Shown one piece after another: positions 24,421 to 33,286 of a DNA stretch of 33,980 nucleotides. The notes under the pieces are model-generated. The model saw only the letters and a list, made by a program, of their open reading frames with translations, was not told the DNA's origin and ran no database searches. This DNA is from Lysobacterales bacterium UBA2790 (GTDB lineage: Bacteria; Pseudomonadota; Gammaproteobacteria; Xanthomonadales; Xanthomonadaceae). Within the stretch, counting starts at the first letter, position 1; each line of letters opens with the position of its first letter. The stretch covers positions 1 through 33,980 of the forward strand of contig DEHW01000094.1 in assembly GCA_002352135.1 (NCBI GenBank), in the 5' to 3' direction. A program made the translations under genes and the position numbers.

Positions 24421-25070
24421 TTCAGCAGGTCCTCGTCCAGCAGATCCAAGGGATCATCAATGCAGCGATCCGCGCCCCAACCGAGCACAGTCTCACGATC
24501 CGCATAGCCCCAGCTCACCGCGATACTGCGGATGCCGGCCGCGCGCGCCGCCTGGATGTCACGCGGATCATCACCCAGGTAAAGCGCTTGCGCAGGCGGA
24601 ATCTGCAGGCTTCGGCAGGCCTCCAGCAATGGCAGAGGATGCGGCTTGCGCTCTGCGCAGGTATCGCCACCGATCAGCACGCGGGAACGCGCCTGCAGCC
24701 CAAGCGACTCGACAACCAATCTGGCCAGCCGTTCAGCCTTGTTGCTGACGATGCCCCACAACACACCGCGCGACTCGATCTCCGCAAGGGTCGCCTCCAT
24801 TCCTGAGAACAGACGCGTCTCGCGGGCAACATCGTTGGCGTAGCGCTGCAGAAACTCGTCCAACAGCGACTCACGCATGGGGTCGTCGTACTCCGGCAGA
24901 GCGACTGCCAACATCGCCCGCGCGCCGCGCGACACGACCGGACGAAACACGGTGAAGGGGATCGGGGGCAGTCCTTGAGCGGCGCGCACTTCGTTGGCGG
25001 CACGCCAGAGATCCGGTGCACTGTCCACCAGCGTGCCATCCAGATCGAACAGAACCGCGCGCTGACTCAT
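24417..25070 (-). CDS. mupP: HAD-superfamily phosphatase, MupP/Gph type
   Basis: A 217-residue HAD hydrolase with the nucleophile motif FDLDGTLVDS (Asp9, Asp11), motif II in GIVSNKAERL, Lys in AERKPHPLPLLEA and the acidic GDDPRDIQAARAAGI. Databases often name such proteins phosphoglycolate phosphatase. The segment VVSRGARAML fits the Pseudomonas MupP (N-acetylmuramate-6-phosphate phosphatase of cell-wall recycling) better than E. coli Gph, and the neighbours ubiG and an MTA-deaminase-like gene match the Pseudomonas PA3170-PA3172 order. The substrate is therefore inferred. The start overlaps the ubiG stop (ATGA). Confidence 0.78.
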   Translation of the reverse strand: MSQRAVLFDLDGTLVDSAPDLWRAANEVRAAQGLPPIPFTVFRPVVSRGARAMLAVALPEYDDPMRESLLDEFLQRYANDVARETRLFSGMEATLAEIESRGVLWGIVSNKAERLARLVVESLGLQARSRVLIGGDTCAERKPHPLPLLEACRSLQIPPAQALYLGDDPRDIQAARAAGIRSIAVSWGYADRETVLGWGADRCIDDPLDLLDEDLLN

Positions 25071-25768
25071 GAGGGCTTACGCGCCGCGACCAGATAGTTG
25101 ATGCCGGTCTGGCCGCCGACACGTGCGGCGCGCGTGAACGGGTTGTATTGCAGTCCACTGACATCTTCGAGCTGCAGTGCCGCAGCACGCAAAGCGCTTG
25201 CCAACTCAGATGGTCGGATGAACTGCGCGTAGCGATGCGTACCTTTCGGCAGCAGGCGCATCACGTACTCCGCTCCTGCAATCGCCAACGCGAAGGCCTG
25301 CGGCGTTCGGTTGAGGGTCGACAGAAACAGCCATCCACCTGGCTTGAGCAGATCCGCGCAGGCTTCGACGATGGCGGCCGGGTCAGGGACATGCTCCAGC
25401 ATTTCCATGCAGGTAATGACATCGAACTGCTGCGGGCGCTCAGCCGCCAGTGCTTCTGCAGAGCGTTCGAGATATTCAATCTGCAAGCCGGACTCGTACA
25501 AATGCAGACGCGCCGTTTCCAGCACAGCGGGGGCAAGGTCAATCCCGGTCACCTTGGCGCTCTGTGCCGCCAGCGCCTCACTCAACAGGCCGCCACCGCA
25601 GCCCACATCCAGCACTGCCTTACCACGCAATTCAACACGCTCCATGACGTAGCCCAGTCGCGCCGGATTCAGGTCGTGCAACGCCCGCGACTCGCCATCC
25701 GGGTCCCACCAGCGCGCGGCCAGACGCTCGAATTGGGCAAGTGCGGCGGGATCAACATTGGGCTGCAT
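25067..25768 (-). CDS. ubiG: Ubiquinone biosynthesis O-methyltransferase UbiG
   Basis: A 233-residue SAM-dependent enzyme doing both O-methylations of ubiquinone synthesis. AQFERLAARWWDPDGESRALHDLNPARLGYV is the UbiG N-terminus. The SAM site VLDVGCGGGLLSEALA follows, then CMEMLEHVPDPAAIV, LSTLNRTPQAFALAI and LPKGTHRYAQFIRPSEL. I start at the ATG at 25768 (family length about 240); the frame extends 58 codons further without homology. It overlaps mupP at its end and follows the amidohydrolase gene by 62 bp. Confidence 0.96.
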   Translation of the reverse strand: MQPNVDPAALAQFERLAARWWDPDGESRALHDLNPARLGYVMERVELRGKAVLDVGCGGGLLSEALAAQSAKVTGIDLAPAVLETARLHLYESGLQIEYLERSAEALAAERPQQFDVITCMEMLEHVPDPAAIVEACADLLKPGGWLFLSTLNRTPQAFALAIAGAEYVMRLLPKGTHRYAQFIRPSELASALRAAALQLEDVSGLQYNPFTRAARVGGQTGINYLVAARKPS

Positions 25769-25830
25769 GGCATTGAATCCTGGGGAGTTGCAGAAACGAG
25801 ATCGGTAGCAGATAGGTTCGACGACAGCGC

Positions 25831-27165
25831 TCAATCGATCTGCCGGCGTGGCAAGTTGGCAATCCGCCGTCCCCAGTGCAGCGCTTTGGCCAGGACTGCG
25901 GCGGCGTCGATATCGACCAGTTCGCCGTCCGACACTTTGCACTCACCGGCAATCCAGACGTCGCGCACATACTGGCGCGCACCGGCGTAGACGATCTGCG
26001 AAATCGGATCGTAGAGTGGCTGCATCTCCGGCACATCCACACGCAGAGTGATCAGATCGGCCTGCTTGCCGACTTCGATTGAACCAATCTGCTCATCCAG
26101 GGCCATTGCCCTGGCACCGCCCAACGTGGCCATGCGCAAGGCTGACGGCGCGTCCAATGCCGCCGCGTCCAGCGCGACACCCTTGGCAAGCAAGGCCGCC
26201 GTGCGCATTTCGCCCAGCATGTCGAGGTCGTTGTTCGACGCACAACCATCGGTGCCCAAAGCCAGACCGACGCCAGCGCGATGCAGTGCCGCCACCGGAC
26301 AAAAGCCCGAGGCCAATTTCAGATTGGACTCCGGACAATGCACAACGGAGACGCCTTGCGCAGCACACAACTCGATTTCCGCAGGTGTCAGTTGGGTCAT
26401 ATGGACTGCGATCAGTTGCTCGTTCAGCAACTCCAGTCGATGCAGTCGTGCCAAGGGACGCTGCCGGTACTGACTCAAGGAATCGGCGACTTCCTGTGCG
26501 GTCTCATGCACATGACAATGCACCTGCAGGTTCAACTGCTGCGACAGCAGCGCTATGCGCTCGAAGCTGGCGTCCTTCACCGTATAGGGCGCATGCGGCG
26601 CAAACGCCGTGCTGATCAGCGGATGCCCGCGCCACTCATCATGCACTGCCAACGCGCGTTCGAAATACTCATCATCGCTGCGCGCCCACGGCGTAGGAAA
26701 GTCGATGATGGGCAGCCCGACACAGGCGCGAAACCCAAGCCGATGATAGGTATGCGCCGAGACATCCGGGAAAAAGTAGTTCTCGTTGGCGCAGGTGGTG
26801 CCACCACGCAGCATCTCGACGATCGCCAGCTCAGTGCCGTCGCGGACGAAATCCGGCCCAAGAACAGCGGCTTCGACAGGCCAGATATGTCCCTGCAGCC
26901 AAGTCATCAACGGCAGGTCATCCGCCAAGCCGCGCATCAGGCTCATGGGGTTGTGGGCATGCGCATTCACGAAGCCGGGCAGCAGAACACTGTCCGGCCT
27001 CTGCACACGGCAGTTGGGCAAGTAGCTGACCAAAGCCACATCAATCGGCAACAGATCAACAATCCGGCCATCGTGGATGACCACTGCGTGATTCGGCATG
27101 GCGACCCCGTGAGGCTCCACGGGAATGACCCAGCCCGCTTCAATCAACAGATCGACTTCACGCAT
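25831..27165 (-). CDS. MTA/SAH-deaminase-like amidohydrolase (TRZ/ATZ family)
   Basis: A 444-residue metal-dependent amidohydrolase. The metal ligands are visible: HAH in LPGFVNAHAHNPMSLMRG, His in HCHVHETAQEV, the VHMTQL His, and Asp in LGTDGCASNNDLDMLGEMR. The C-terminus IGSIEVGKQADLITLRVDVPEMQPLYDP closes the composite domain. This is the family of 5-methylthioadenosine and S-adenosylhomocysteine deaminases; the P. aeruginosa homologue PA3170, also beside ubiG, was shown to deaminate MTA. UbiG produces SAH, so a SAM by-product role fits the context, but the substrate here is inferred. Confidence 0.88.
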   Translation of the reverse strand: MREVDLLIEAGWVIPVEPHGVAMPNHAVVIHDGRIVDLLPIDVALVSYLPNCRVQRPDSVLLPGFVNAHAHNPMSLMRGLADDLPLMTWLQGHIWPVEAAVLGPDFVRDGTELAIVEMLRGGTTCANENYFFPDVSAHTYHRLGFRACVGLPIIDFPTPWARSDDEYFERALAVHDEWRGHPLISTAFAPHAPYTVKDASFERIALLSQQLNLQVHCHVHETAQEVADSLSQYRQRPLARLHRLELLNEQLIAVHMTQLTPAEIELCAAQGVSVVHCPESNLKLASGFCPVAALHRAGVGLALGTDGCASNNDLDMLGEMRTAALLAKGVALDAAALDAPSALRMATLGGARAMALDEQIGSIEVGKQADLITLRVDVPEMQPLYDPISQIVYAGARQYVRDVWIAGECKVSDGELVDIDAAAVLAKALHWGRRIANLPRRQID

Positions 27166-27245
27166 ATCTCGCGCCTCGCCTGTGTGGGGCGGACAGGGCG
27201 ATCACCGCCCGGTCGAGCCTGTCATTAGCAGTGTGGCGCCAGCGA

Positions 27246-27812
27246 TCACTTCACGCGGCTGACGTACTCGCCACTGCGTGTATCGCAACGGATCTTTTCG
27301 CCATTCTCGATGAATAAGGGCACGCGCACTGTGGCACCAGTTTCCAGCTTGGCTGGCTTGCCGCCACCCGAAGCCGTGTCGCCGCGCACACCTGGATCCG
27401 TTTCGACAATCTGCAGCTCAACAAAATTGGGCGCAGCGACAGCCAGCGGCGAGCCGTTCCACAGGGTCACAACGCACATTTCCTCGCCCTTCAACCACTG
27501 TGCCGCATCACCCATCGCGGCGGCGTCCGCGCTGTACTGCTCGAACGACTCCTGGTGCATGAAATGCCAGAACTCGCCGTCACCGTAGAGATACTGCATG
27601 TCGGTATCAACGACGTCCGCACCTTCCACGCTTTCGTTGGCCTTGATGGTCTTTTCCGTGGTGCGACCATTCTTCAGGTTGCGGATGCGAATGCGGGTGA
27701 AGGCCTGCCCCTTGCCCGGCTTGATGAACTCAGCTTCGACAATGGTGTAAGGATCGCCATCGACAATGATCTTGAGACCGTTCTTGACATCGTTCAGACC
27801 GTAACTGGCCAT
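27246..27812 (-). CDS. efp: Translation elongation factor P
   Basis: A 188-residue tRNA-shaped factor that relieves ribosome stalling at polyproline. The modified residue is Lys34 in [12 protein letters not shown]; lysine there fits the EpmA/EpmB beta-lysylation route, and epmB is the divergent neighbour. The three beta-barrel domains are complete, ending in [15 protein letters not shown]. The ATG at 27812 has GGAG upstream; the frame continues far upstream as an antisense shadow of epmB. Its 3' gap of 80 bp before the amidohydrolase gene holds an imperfect hairpin (27192-27214) without a T-run. Confidence 0.98.
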   Translation of the reverse strand: MASYGLNDVKNGLKIIVDGDPYTIVEAEFIKPGKGQAFTRIRIRNLKNGRTTEKTIKANESVEGADVVDTDMQYLYGDGEFWHFMHQESFEQYSADAAAMGDAAQWLKGEEMCVVTLWNGSPLAVAAPNFVELQIVETDPGVRGDTASGGGKPAKLETGATVRVPLFIENGEKIRCDTRSGEYVSRVK

Positions 27813-27825
27813 GCGTGCTCCAAAA

Positions 27826-27853
27826 ATGACGTCGCCGCAGAAGCGGCTAAAAT
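27826..27853 (+). promoter_or_regulatory. epmB: Candidate epmB promoter in the efp-epmB divergent region
   Basis: ATGACG (27826-27831) and TAAAAT (27848-27853) are 16 bp apart and match -35 and -10 in four and five of six positions. They lie in the 93-bp gap between the divergent efp and epmB starts. The matching efp promoter is less clear. Confidence 0.45.
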
Positions 27854-27905
27854 TGCGGAATATGAAAACTCGAAGACCCGGCAACAAGCCCGGATGCGTG
27901 CGGGC

Positions 27906-28949
27906 ATGATACTCGCTAGCTCCAAAGCGGCACAGTCCACCAGCGCCGCAACAGCCCCCCGGAATGACTGGCGCGAGCAGTTCAGACAGTCGTTTACCGA
28001 TCCTGCGGAACTCTTGCTGGCCCTTGAACTGCAAGACCTGACCTCGCAACTCAGTGCGGACGTTCGTCGCTTTCCGATGCGCGTGCCGCGCGCCTACGTC
28101 GCACGAATGCGCCTGGGCGACCGGACTGATCCGCTCTTGCGCCAGGTCCTTCCGCTCAGCGCAGAGGATCAGATCACGCCGGGCTATCGACTGGATGCTG
28201 TCGGCGACCACATGGCCCGTACTGCACAAGGCGTACTGCAGAAGTACCACGGTCGAGCCCTGCTGATCGCGACAGGCAGTTGCGCAATCAACTGCCGCTA
28301 CTGCTTCCGGCGCCACTATCCCTACTCGGAGGACACTGCGGCGACGGCGGGCTGGCAACAGGCAGTGCGAAGGATCGCGGAAGACGCCAGCATCACCGAA
28401 GTGATCTTGAGTGGCGGCGACCCACTCGTGCTGTCCACTCACAAGCTCCGTGAACTGGGCGACGCCTTGGCGAGCATTCCGCATGTGCGGCGCCTGCGAA
28501 TTCACACTCGACTGCCCGTCGTATTACCCGCTCGCGTCGACGCTGAGCTTTGCGACTGGGTCCGCTCCTTGAATCAGCGCGTCATCATCGTCGTTCATGT
28601 CAACCATGCGCAAGAAATCGACAACGACGTGTCAGTGGCCTGCCAACACCTGCTCAGCGCTGGCGCGTCGCTGCTCAATCAAGCGGTCTTGCTGAAGGGA
28701 GTCAATGATGACCCACGCACCTTGATAGCGCTCTCCGAGAGGCTAATAGACATCGGCGTGCTGCCTTATTATCTGCATCAGCTTGATCAAGTTCAGGGCG
28801 CCGCACATTTTGCCGTGGACGATGCCCGCGCACGATCGCTGATGACCTTGCTCCGACGACAGCTCCCCGGCTATCTGGTCCCTCGTCTCGTCCGCGAAAT
28901 CGAAGGCGAACCCAGCAAGACGCCGCTGACCGATGGTCAATTAACGTGA
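27906..28949 (+). CDS. epmB: EF-P beta-lysylation protein EpmB (lysine 2,3-aminomutase)
   Basis: A 347-residue radical-SAM, PLP-dependent enzyme that turns L-alpha-lysine into (R)-beta-lysine for attachment to EF-P by EpmA. The iron-sulfur motif is CAINCRYC (Cys126, Cys130, Cys133). [12 protein letters not shown] follows, then [14 protein letters not shown], and [16 protein letters not shown] with [20 protein letters not shown] at the end. The ATG at 27906 is chosen; ATG 27894 would add four residues, and neither has a strong ribosome site. Length matches E. coli EpmB (342). It diverges from efp, the usual arrangement. epmA is not in the window. Confidence 0.95.
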   Translation: MILASSKAAQSTSAATAPRNDWREQFRQSFTDPAELLLALELQDLTSQLSADVRRFPMRVPRAYVARMRLGDRTDPLLRQVLPLSAEDQITPGYRLDAVGDHMARTAQGVLQKYHGRALLIATGSCAINCRYCFRRHYPYSEDTAATAGWQQAVRRIAEDASITEVILSGGDPLVLSTHKLRELGDALASIPHVRRLRIHTRLPVVLPARVDAELCDWVRSLNQRVIIVVHVNHAQEIDNDVSVACQHLLSAGASLLNQAVLLKGVNDDPRTLIALSERLIDIGVLPYYLHQLDQVQGAAHFAVDDARARSLMTLLRRQLPGYLVPRLVREIEGEPSKTPLTDGQLT

Positions 28950-28977
28950 CGCAACAGACGTATCCCACTCGCAACCG

Positions 28978-29006
28978 TTGGCATGCGGGCAGGATTTGTG
29001 TAGAAC
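28978..29006 (+). promoter_or_regulatory. fimX: Candidate fimX promoter
   Basis: TTGGCA (28978-28983) and TAGAAC (29001-29006) are exactly 17 bp apart, matching -35 in five and -10 in four of six positions. The implied leader is about 60 bases and contains a small hairpin, GTCGGGC/GCCTGAC (29016-29032), before the ATG at 29073. Confidence 0.45.
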
Positions 29007-29072
29007 GTGCCTTCCGTCGGGCAAAGCCTGACGCTCGTCGCCAGTTTTTGACATTTGGAGTCGGCCACCCCC

Positions 29073-31118
29073 ATGGCGAACCAGGACACGCCCATTCGAT
29101 TGATCTTGCTGCAAAGCCATGTCGAACACGGCGAAGTGATCAGCTCCGCACTGCGCAATGGGGGCTTTGCGGTTCGTTTGAGTCGTGCCAACGATATTGA
29201 AGAGTTGAGTAGGCAGCTCGAGGGCAACACGACCGACATCGTGCTCGCCGCCTACCAGCACCCGCACTGTACTCTGGAGCAGATTGCCGCGGCGTTGCGC
29301 GGCAGTCCCAGCGATGCGGTGCTGATTGCCACCCACAGCAGTATCGACGAAGACATACACGCCAACGCCTATGCACACGGCGCCTGCCAGTTGATCAACC
29401 TGAAGAAGCCGGCCCAAGCGCTTTCAGCGACTAGGTGGGCGATGACGCTTCTGGCAGAACGTCGCGACCGTCAGCGCTTGGCAAGCGCCCTTCGCGAAAG
29501 TGAGCGCCGATGCGATGCACTGATCGACTCCTCCCGCGATCCGATCGCGTATGTGCACGAAGGTATGCACATCCGTGCCAATCAAGCCTACTTGGAGATG
29601 TTCGGCTACGATAGCCTCGAAGTTCTCGAGGGCATTGCTCTGCTGGACTTGATTGATGATCGCGACGCGGATGCATTCCGTTCGGTCCTGAAGAAACTCG
29701 CCCGTGGCGAACCCCCGCCCTCGTCACTGGCATTGCGCGCAACCCGCGCCGATGGCGAAGTCTTCGATGCGGTCATGGAATTCGCCAACGCCAGCTACGA
29801 GGGCGAGGCCTGTCAGCAGATCGTGTTCCGACGGAATGAAGCACCGAAGCTGAACGACCCGGTTACCGGGCTGTTGTCGCGTACCCAGTTCATGAGTCTG
29901 CTCGATTCTGCCTTGGCACGCGGCCTCAAAGGCGCACAGAACGAAGCAGCGCTGCTGCTGGAAATCGACAATTTCGGCGTGGTGCTGAACGAGATCGGAC
30001 TCAACCACGCCGACGAGCTGCTGCGCGACCTCTCGGACCTTCTGCGCAGTCACCTGGTCGATGGTGCGGAGATTGCGCGGCTGTCCGACCACAGCTTCGG
30101 TCTGCATCTCGTCAACAGCGACTTCGCCCAGACACGTGAGTTTGCTGAGCTTTTGCGCGCCAAGGTTCAAGGCCATATCATCGAAGTCGGCAAGCGATCA
30201 TTGACCTTGACGTTGAGTATCGGCGGCGTGCAGATCGGGCCCAAGTCAGTCGACGTAGCGACCGCACTGGGCAAAGCCAGCCAATGTCTCCAAATCGCCC
30301 TCTCCGAGGGTGGCAATCGCACGCAACTGTTTGATCCCTCGGCAGATGATCGACAGGAAGCCGCGAGAATCAAAGCTTGGGTCGAACGCATCCAGTCTGC
30401 GCTGAAGTCAAACGAATTCCTGCTCTACTACCAACCGATCATCAGCCTGCAGGGCGACGCGAGTGAGTTCTACGAAACCTTGCTTCGCATGAAGGGCACC
30501 GATGGCGAAGTGGTGCCGCCGCTGACCTTTCTGCCCATTGCCGAGGATCATGGCCTGATCGAGAAGATCGACCGCTGGGTGCTGTCGCACGCCATTGCCG
30601 TACTGGCAAAACGCAATGAGGCCGGCACCCGAACCCGTTTGCTAATCAAACTCACCCCACAGAGCATGCTGGACCCGAGCCTGCCGACCTGGATCGGCAA
30701 TCTGCTCAAGACGAGTGGCGTTGGCGGTGATCAATTGGTGTTCGGCATCCCGGAAAGCCGCGTCTCTACCCAGCTCAAGGCCGCTCAGGACTTCCTGCGC
30801 AAGGTTTCCACTCTGGGCTGCGCGATGTGCATCGAGCAATTCGGCACATCGGGAAATTCGTTCGACCTGCTCAAGCATCTGGATGCTTCTATGCTGAAGA
30901 TCGACCGTCGTTTTACCGAGGACTTGGGGCGCAATATAGAAAATCAGCGCCGCGTGAAGGCGATCGCAGAACGCGCACATGCTCAGGACAAGCTGACTAT
31001 TGCGGAATTTGTGCAGGACGCTGCCAGTATGAGCGTGCTTTTCACCAGCACTGTCAGCTATGTGCAGGGCAATTTCCTCGCCGCCGCTGGCACCGAAATG
31101 AACTACGAGTTCCAGTAA
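29073..31118 (+). CDS. fimX: FimX-like REC-PAS-GGDEF-EAL protein with degenerate active sites
   Basis: A 681-residue cytoplasmic signalling protein; P. aeruginosa FimX has 691 residues and the same domain order. An N-terminal REC-like domain (about 8-125) lacks an obvious phospho-Asp site. A PAS domain (about 140-240, ALIDSSRDPIAYVHEGMHIRANQAYLEMFGYDS) follows. The GGDEF domain begins DPVTGLLSRTQF, but its signature is SDHSF (338-342). The EAL domain has ETL at 468-470 and IEQFGTSG in place of DDFGTG. It should therefore neither make nor cut c-di-GMP, but could bind it, as FimX does when controlling type IV pili with PilZ and PilB. ATG 29073 is chosen; a TTG at 29055 is possible. Confidence 0.88.
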   Translation: MANQDTPIRLILLQSHVEHGEVISSALRNGGFAVRLSRANDIEELSRQLEGNTTDIVLAAYQHPHCTLEQIAAALRGSPSDAVLIATHSSIDEDIHANAYAHGACQLINLKKPAQALSATRWAMTLLAERRDRQRLASALRESERRCDALIDSSRDPIAYVHEGMHIRANQAYLEMFGYDSLEVLEGIALLDLIDDRDADAFRSVLKKLARGEPPPSSLALRATRADGEVFDAVMEFANASYEGEACQQIVFRRNEAPKLNDPVTGLLSRTQFMSLLDSALARGLKGAQNEAALLLEIDNFGVVLNEIGLNHADELLRDLSDLLRSHLVDGAEIARLSDHSFGLHLVNSDFAQTREFAELLRAKVQGHIIEVGKRSLTLTLSIGGVQIGPKSVDVATALGKASQCLQIALSEGGNRTQLFDPSADDRQEAARIKAWVERIQSALKSNEFLLYYQPIISLQGDASEFYETLLRMKGTDGEVVPPLTFLPIAEDHGLIEKIDRWVLSHAIAVLAKRNEAGTRTRLLIKLTPQSMLDPSLPTWIGNLLKTSGVGGDQLVFGIPESRVSTQLKAAQDFLRKVSTLGCAMCIEQFGTSGNSFDLLKHLDASMLKIDRRFTEDLGRNIENQRRVKAIAERAHAQDKLTIAEFVQDAASMSVLFTSTVSYVQGNFLAAAGTEMNYEFQ

Positions 31119-31182
31119 CCGGCAAGCGAGGTCGGCGAGCCAAGAACACGCATCGAGCCTGTTGCATGACCGGCGCGGAGAC

Positions 31183-31211
31183 GCCCGGAACCGTGTTTAC
31201 GCGGTCCGGGC
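31183..31211. terminator. GC-rich hairpin between convergent fimX and htpX
   Basis: GCCCGG (31183-31188) pairs with CCGGGC (31206-31211), extended by ACCG/CGGT across a one-base bulge, with an 8-base loop. It lies between two converging genes; there is no T-run on either side, so the terminator role is tentative. Confidence 0.45.
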
Positions 31212-31231
31212 AGCCACCTCAAACGCCTTGA

Positions 31232-32110
31232 TCAGCTATTCGACTGCAACGCGGCAATGCGCTCATCAAGCGGCGGGTGACTCAGGAATAGTTTCTGCAA
31301 TCCCTGACTCATGCGCCCGGAAATACCGAAGGCTTGGACTGCATCGGGCAAGGTGTTCTCGCCATGGTTGTTCTTCAGTCGTTGCAGGGCAGCGATCATT
31401 TTCGGTGCGCCGACCAGCTTGGCAGCCCCCGCGTCAGCACGGTATTCGCGATGCCGCGAAAAGGCCATGGCGATCATCGACGCCAGAATACCCAGCAGAA
31501 CCTGCGCGACCATGCTGACCACGAAGAAGCCGATACCGCCTTCGCGCTCATTGCGAAAAACCACCTGATCCACAACACGCCCGATCAAGCGGGACAGGAC
31601 GATCACAAAGGTGTTCAGCACCCCTTGCAGCAAGGCCATCGTTACCATATCGCCATTGGCAACGTGGCTGACCTCATGCGCCAGCACAGCCTCAGCTTCA
31701 TCGCGCGACATGCCGCGCAGGAGTCCGGTTGAAACGGCGACCAAGGAATTGTTGCGACTGGGCCCGGTCGCGAACGCATTGATTTCTGGCGCATCGTAAA
31801 CCGCCACCTCGGGCATCTGAATCCCTGCCGACTGCGCCTGACGCTGGACCGTGTTGAGCAGCCAAGCTTCAAGCTCGTTGCGCGGCTGGGTGATGACCTG
31901 TGCGCCGGTGCTCTGCTTGGCCACCCACTTCGACATCAACAGCGAAATGATCGAGCCACTGAAGCCAAGGATGGCTCCGAACACCAACAGGCCACCAAAA
32001 TCCTGCCCGCTTGCAGCCAGATACTGATCTATTCCCAACAGTCGCATCACAATGCTGGCAATCAACAGCACCGCCATGTTGGTGGCAACGAACAACAGGA
32101 TCCGCTTCAT
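31232..32110 (-). CDS. htpX: Membrane zinc metalloprotease HtpX
   Basis: A 292-residue M48-family protease of the inner membrane that degrades misfolded membrane proteins. Two N-terminal helices (4-24 and about 38-60) precede the catalytic domain. The zinc motif HEVSH is at 145-149, and two further helices follow ([20 protein letters not shown] and [23 protein letters not shown]). The third ligand region is [17 protein letters not shown]. The C-terminus [15 protein letters not shown] is typical. Length is that of E. coli HtpX (293). GGAGG lies before the ATG at 32110. A sigma-32-like promoter is possible upstream. Confidence 0.97.
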   Translation of the reverse strand: MKRILLFVATNMAVLLIASIVMRLLGIDQYLAASGQDFGGLLVFGAILGFSGSIISLLMSKWVAKQSTGAQVITQPRNELEAWLLNTVQRQAQSAGIQMPEVAVYDAPEINAFATGPSRNNSLVAVSTGLLRGMSRDEAEAVLAHEVSHVANGDMVTMALLQGVLNTFVIVLSRLIGRVVDQVVFRNEREGGIGFFVVSMVAQVLLGILASMIAMAFSRHREYRADAGAAKLVGAPKMIAALQRLKNNHGENTLPDAVQAFGISGRMSQGLQKLFLSHPPLDERIAALQSNS

Positions 32111-32154
32111 GCTTGAACCTCCAGCCAGTGTTCCAAATGAAATCCGCCTGCTGA

Positions 32155-32182
32155 CAATGTGGCATGCCGCGTCAAAATCAAG
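32155..32182 (-). promoter_or_regulatory. htpX: Possible heat-shock (sigma-32-like) promoter of htpX
   Basis: On the minus strand CTTGAT (32177-32182) and CCACATTG (32155-32162), 14 bp apart, resemble the CTTGAA and CCCCATNT boxes read by sigma-32. The implied transcript starts about 40 bases before htpX, a known heat-shock gene in E. coli. Similarity is partial. Confidence 0.3.
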
Positions 32183-32186
32183 CCAA

Positions 32187-32349
32187 GGAACCTGCGCGGC
32201 AAAAGCCGACCGGTCTGCAAAGCCGTCTGCGCGGTCCAATATTTCCGCCGATTCTTGGCCCATAGCCGTGCTATGGACCGGCGAATCGCCGAAAATCTGT
32301 CCTCGCGCAGCCGACTTTTCGCCTCGATCGTTTCTGCCGCGCAGGCTCC
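32187..32349. repeat. 163-bp imperfect palindrome between htpX and gluQ
   Basis: The outer arms GGAACCTGCGCGGCA (32187-32201) and TGCCGCGCAGGCTCC (32335-32349) match in 14 of 15 positions, and the inner arms CCATAG (32260-32265) and CTATGG (32271-32276) match perfectly. Both pairs share exactly the same centre, 32268. In between, further stretches pair with small shifts, such as CTGCGCG (32227-32233) and CGCGCAG (32304-32310). No protein is convincingly encoded. It looks like a mobile palindromic unit (MITE or REP/BIME class) or a long RNA hairpin. Confidence 0.7.
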
Positions 32350-32365
32350 AAGGATTCATTTGCGA

Positions 32366-33286
32366 ATGACTTTGGACGTCGAAACCCGTGCTGGGAACAC
32401 ACGATCCGCCTACCGGGGCCGTTTCGCGCCATCACCCACCGGCCCGCTGCACCTCGGGTCATTGTTGGCTGCCATCGGAAGCTGGATGATGGCACGCCAT
32501 GCCGATGGGGAATGGCTGGTCCGCATCGAGGATGTCGATACACCGCGTTGCGTGGAGGGGATCGCCGAGCAGCAATTGCGTACATTGGCGGCATTCGGCC
32601 TCGAGAGCGACCTGCCCGTACTACGCCAAAGCCATCGGCAGGACATCTATCGGTCCGCCCTGCAAACGCTACTGGATCAGAACGCAGCATTCCCTTGCCG
32701 TTGCAGCCGCAATGACTTGCGTGACGAGGGCAACATCCATCGAAAATGCCTCGAACACCCTTCCGGGCATACGGCTGCCGTCAGACTGAGGGTGCCTGAC
32801 GGGTTGACGATCACCATTGAAGACCGCATCCATGGAACCTTCGTCCAGCAGCTCGACACCGAGGTTGGCGATTTTGTCCTGTTCCGCGCCGATGGTCTTT
32901 GGGCCTATCAATTGGCGGTGGTTGTGGATGACGCCGCACAGCAGATCACCCATGTGGTGCGCGGCGCTGATCTTCTGGACTCCGCCCCGAGACAGCGCTA
33001 TCTGCAGCAAATACTCGCGGTCCCGCAGACGGAATACGCGCACCTGCCGCTAGTCCTGGATGTCGATGGCCACAAGTTGAGCAAGTCCAGTCTCGCCACA
33101 CCGGTCACAGAGAGTGACCCCCTACCTGCGATGAATGTGGTCTGGCGTCTCCTCGGACAAGTCGAGCCCATCGTCGCGCGCAACCCGAACCGTTGGCTGC
33201 AGGAAGCGCTGCGTAGCTTCGAGCCCAATCGAATACCGCGCTCGGAACTAAGACCGTCCGGACCCGTCAATTCGCAAGGCGAGTGA
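32366..33286 (+). CDS. gluQ: Glutamyl-Q tRNA(Asp) synthetase
   Basis: A 306-residue truncated relative of glutamyl-tRNA synthetase (GluQRS) that attaches glutamate to queuosine in tRNA-Asp. The HIGH-type motif is in [19 protein letters not shown] (near 18-36), and [10 protein letters not shown] follows. A zinc site CRCSR is present with a further CLEHPSGH stretch. [27 protein letters not shown] comes next, and the second signature is HKLSKSS. The anticodon-binding domain of GluRS is missing, as expected. ATG 32366 is chosen for homology; AAGGA lies 13 bases before it. The frame extends upstream into the palindrome without homology. Confidence 0.95.
   Translation: MTLDVETRAGNTRSAYRGRFAPSPTGPLHLGSLLAAIGSWMMARHADGEWLVRIEDVDTPRCVEGIAEQQLRTLAAFGLESDLPVLRQSHRQDIYRSALQTLLDQNAAFPCRCSRNDLRDEGNIHRKCLEHPSGHTAAVRLRVPDGLTITIEDRIHGTFVQQLDTEVGDFVLFRADGLWAYQLAVVVDDAAQQITHVVRGADLLDSAPRQRYLQQILAVPQTEYAHLPLVLDVDGHKLSKSSLATPVTESDPLPAMNVVWRLLGQVEPIVARNPNRWLQEALRSFEPNRIPRSELRPSGPVNSQGE

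Noticed and set aside
27813..28505. Long upstream extension of the efp frame
   Set aside because: It is antisense to epmB, which has the radical-SAM cysteine motif; EF-P starts at 27812 with a ribosome site and family length.
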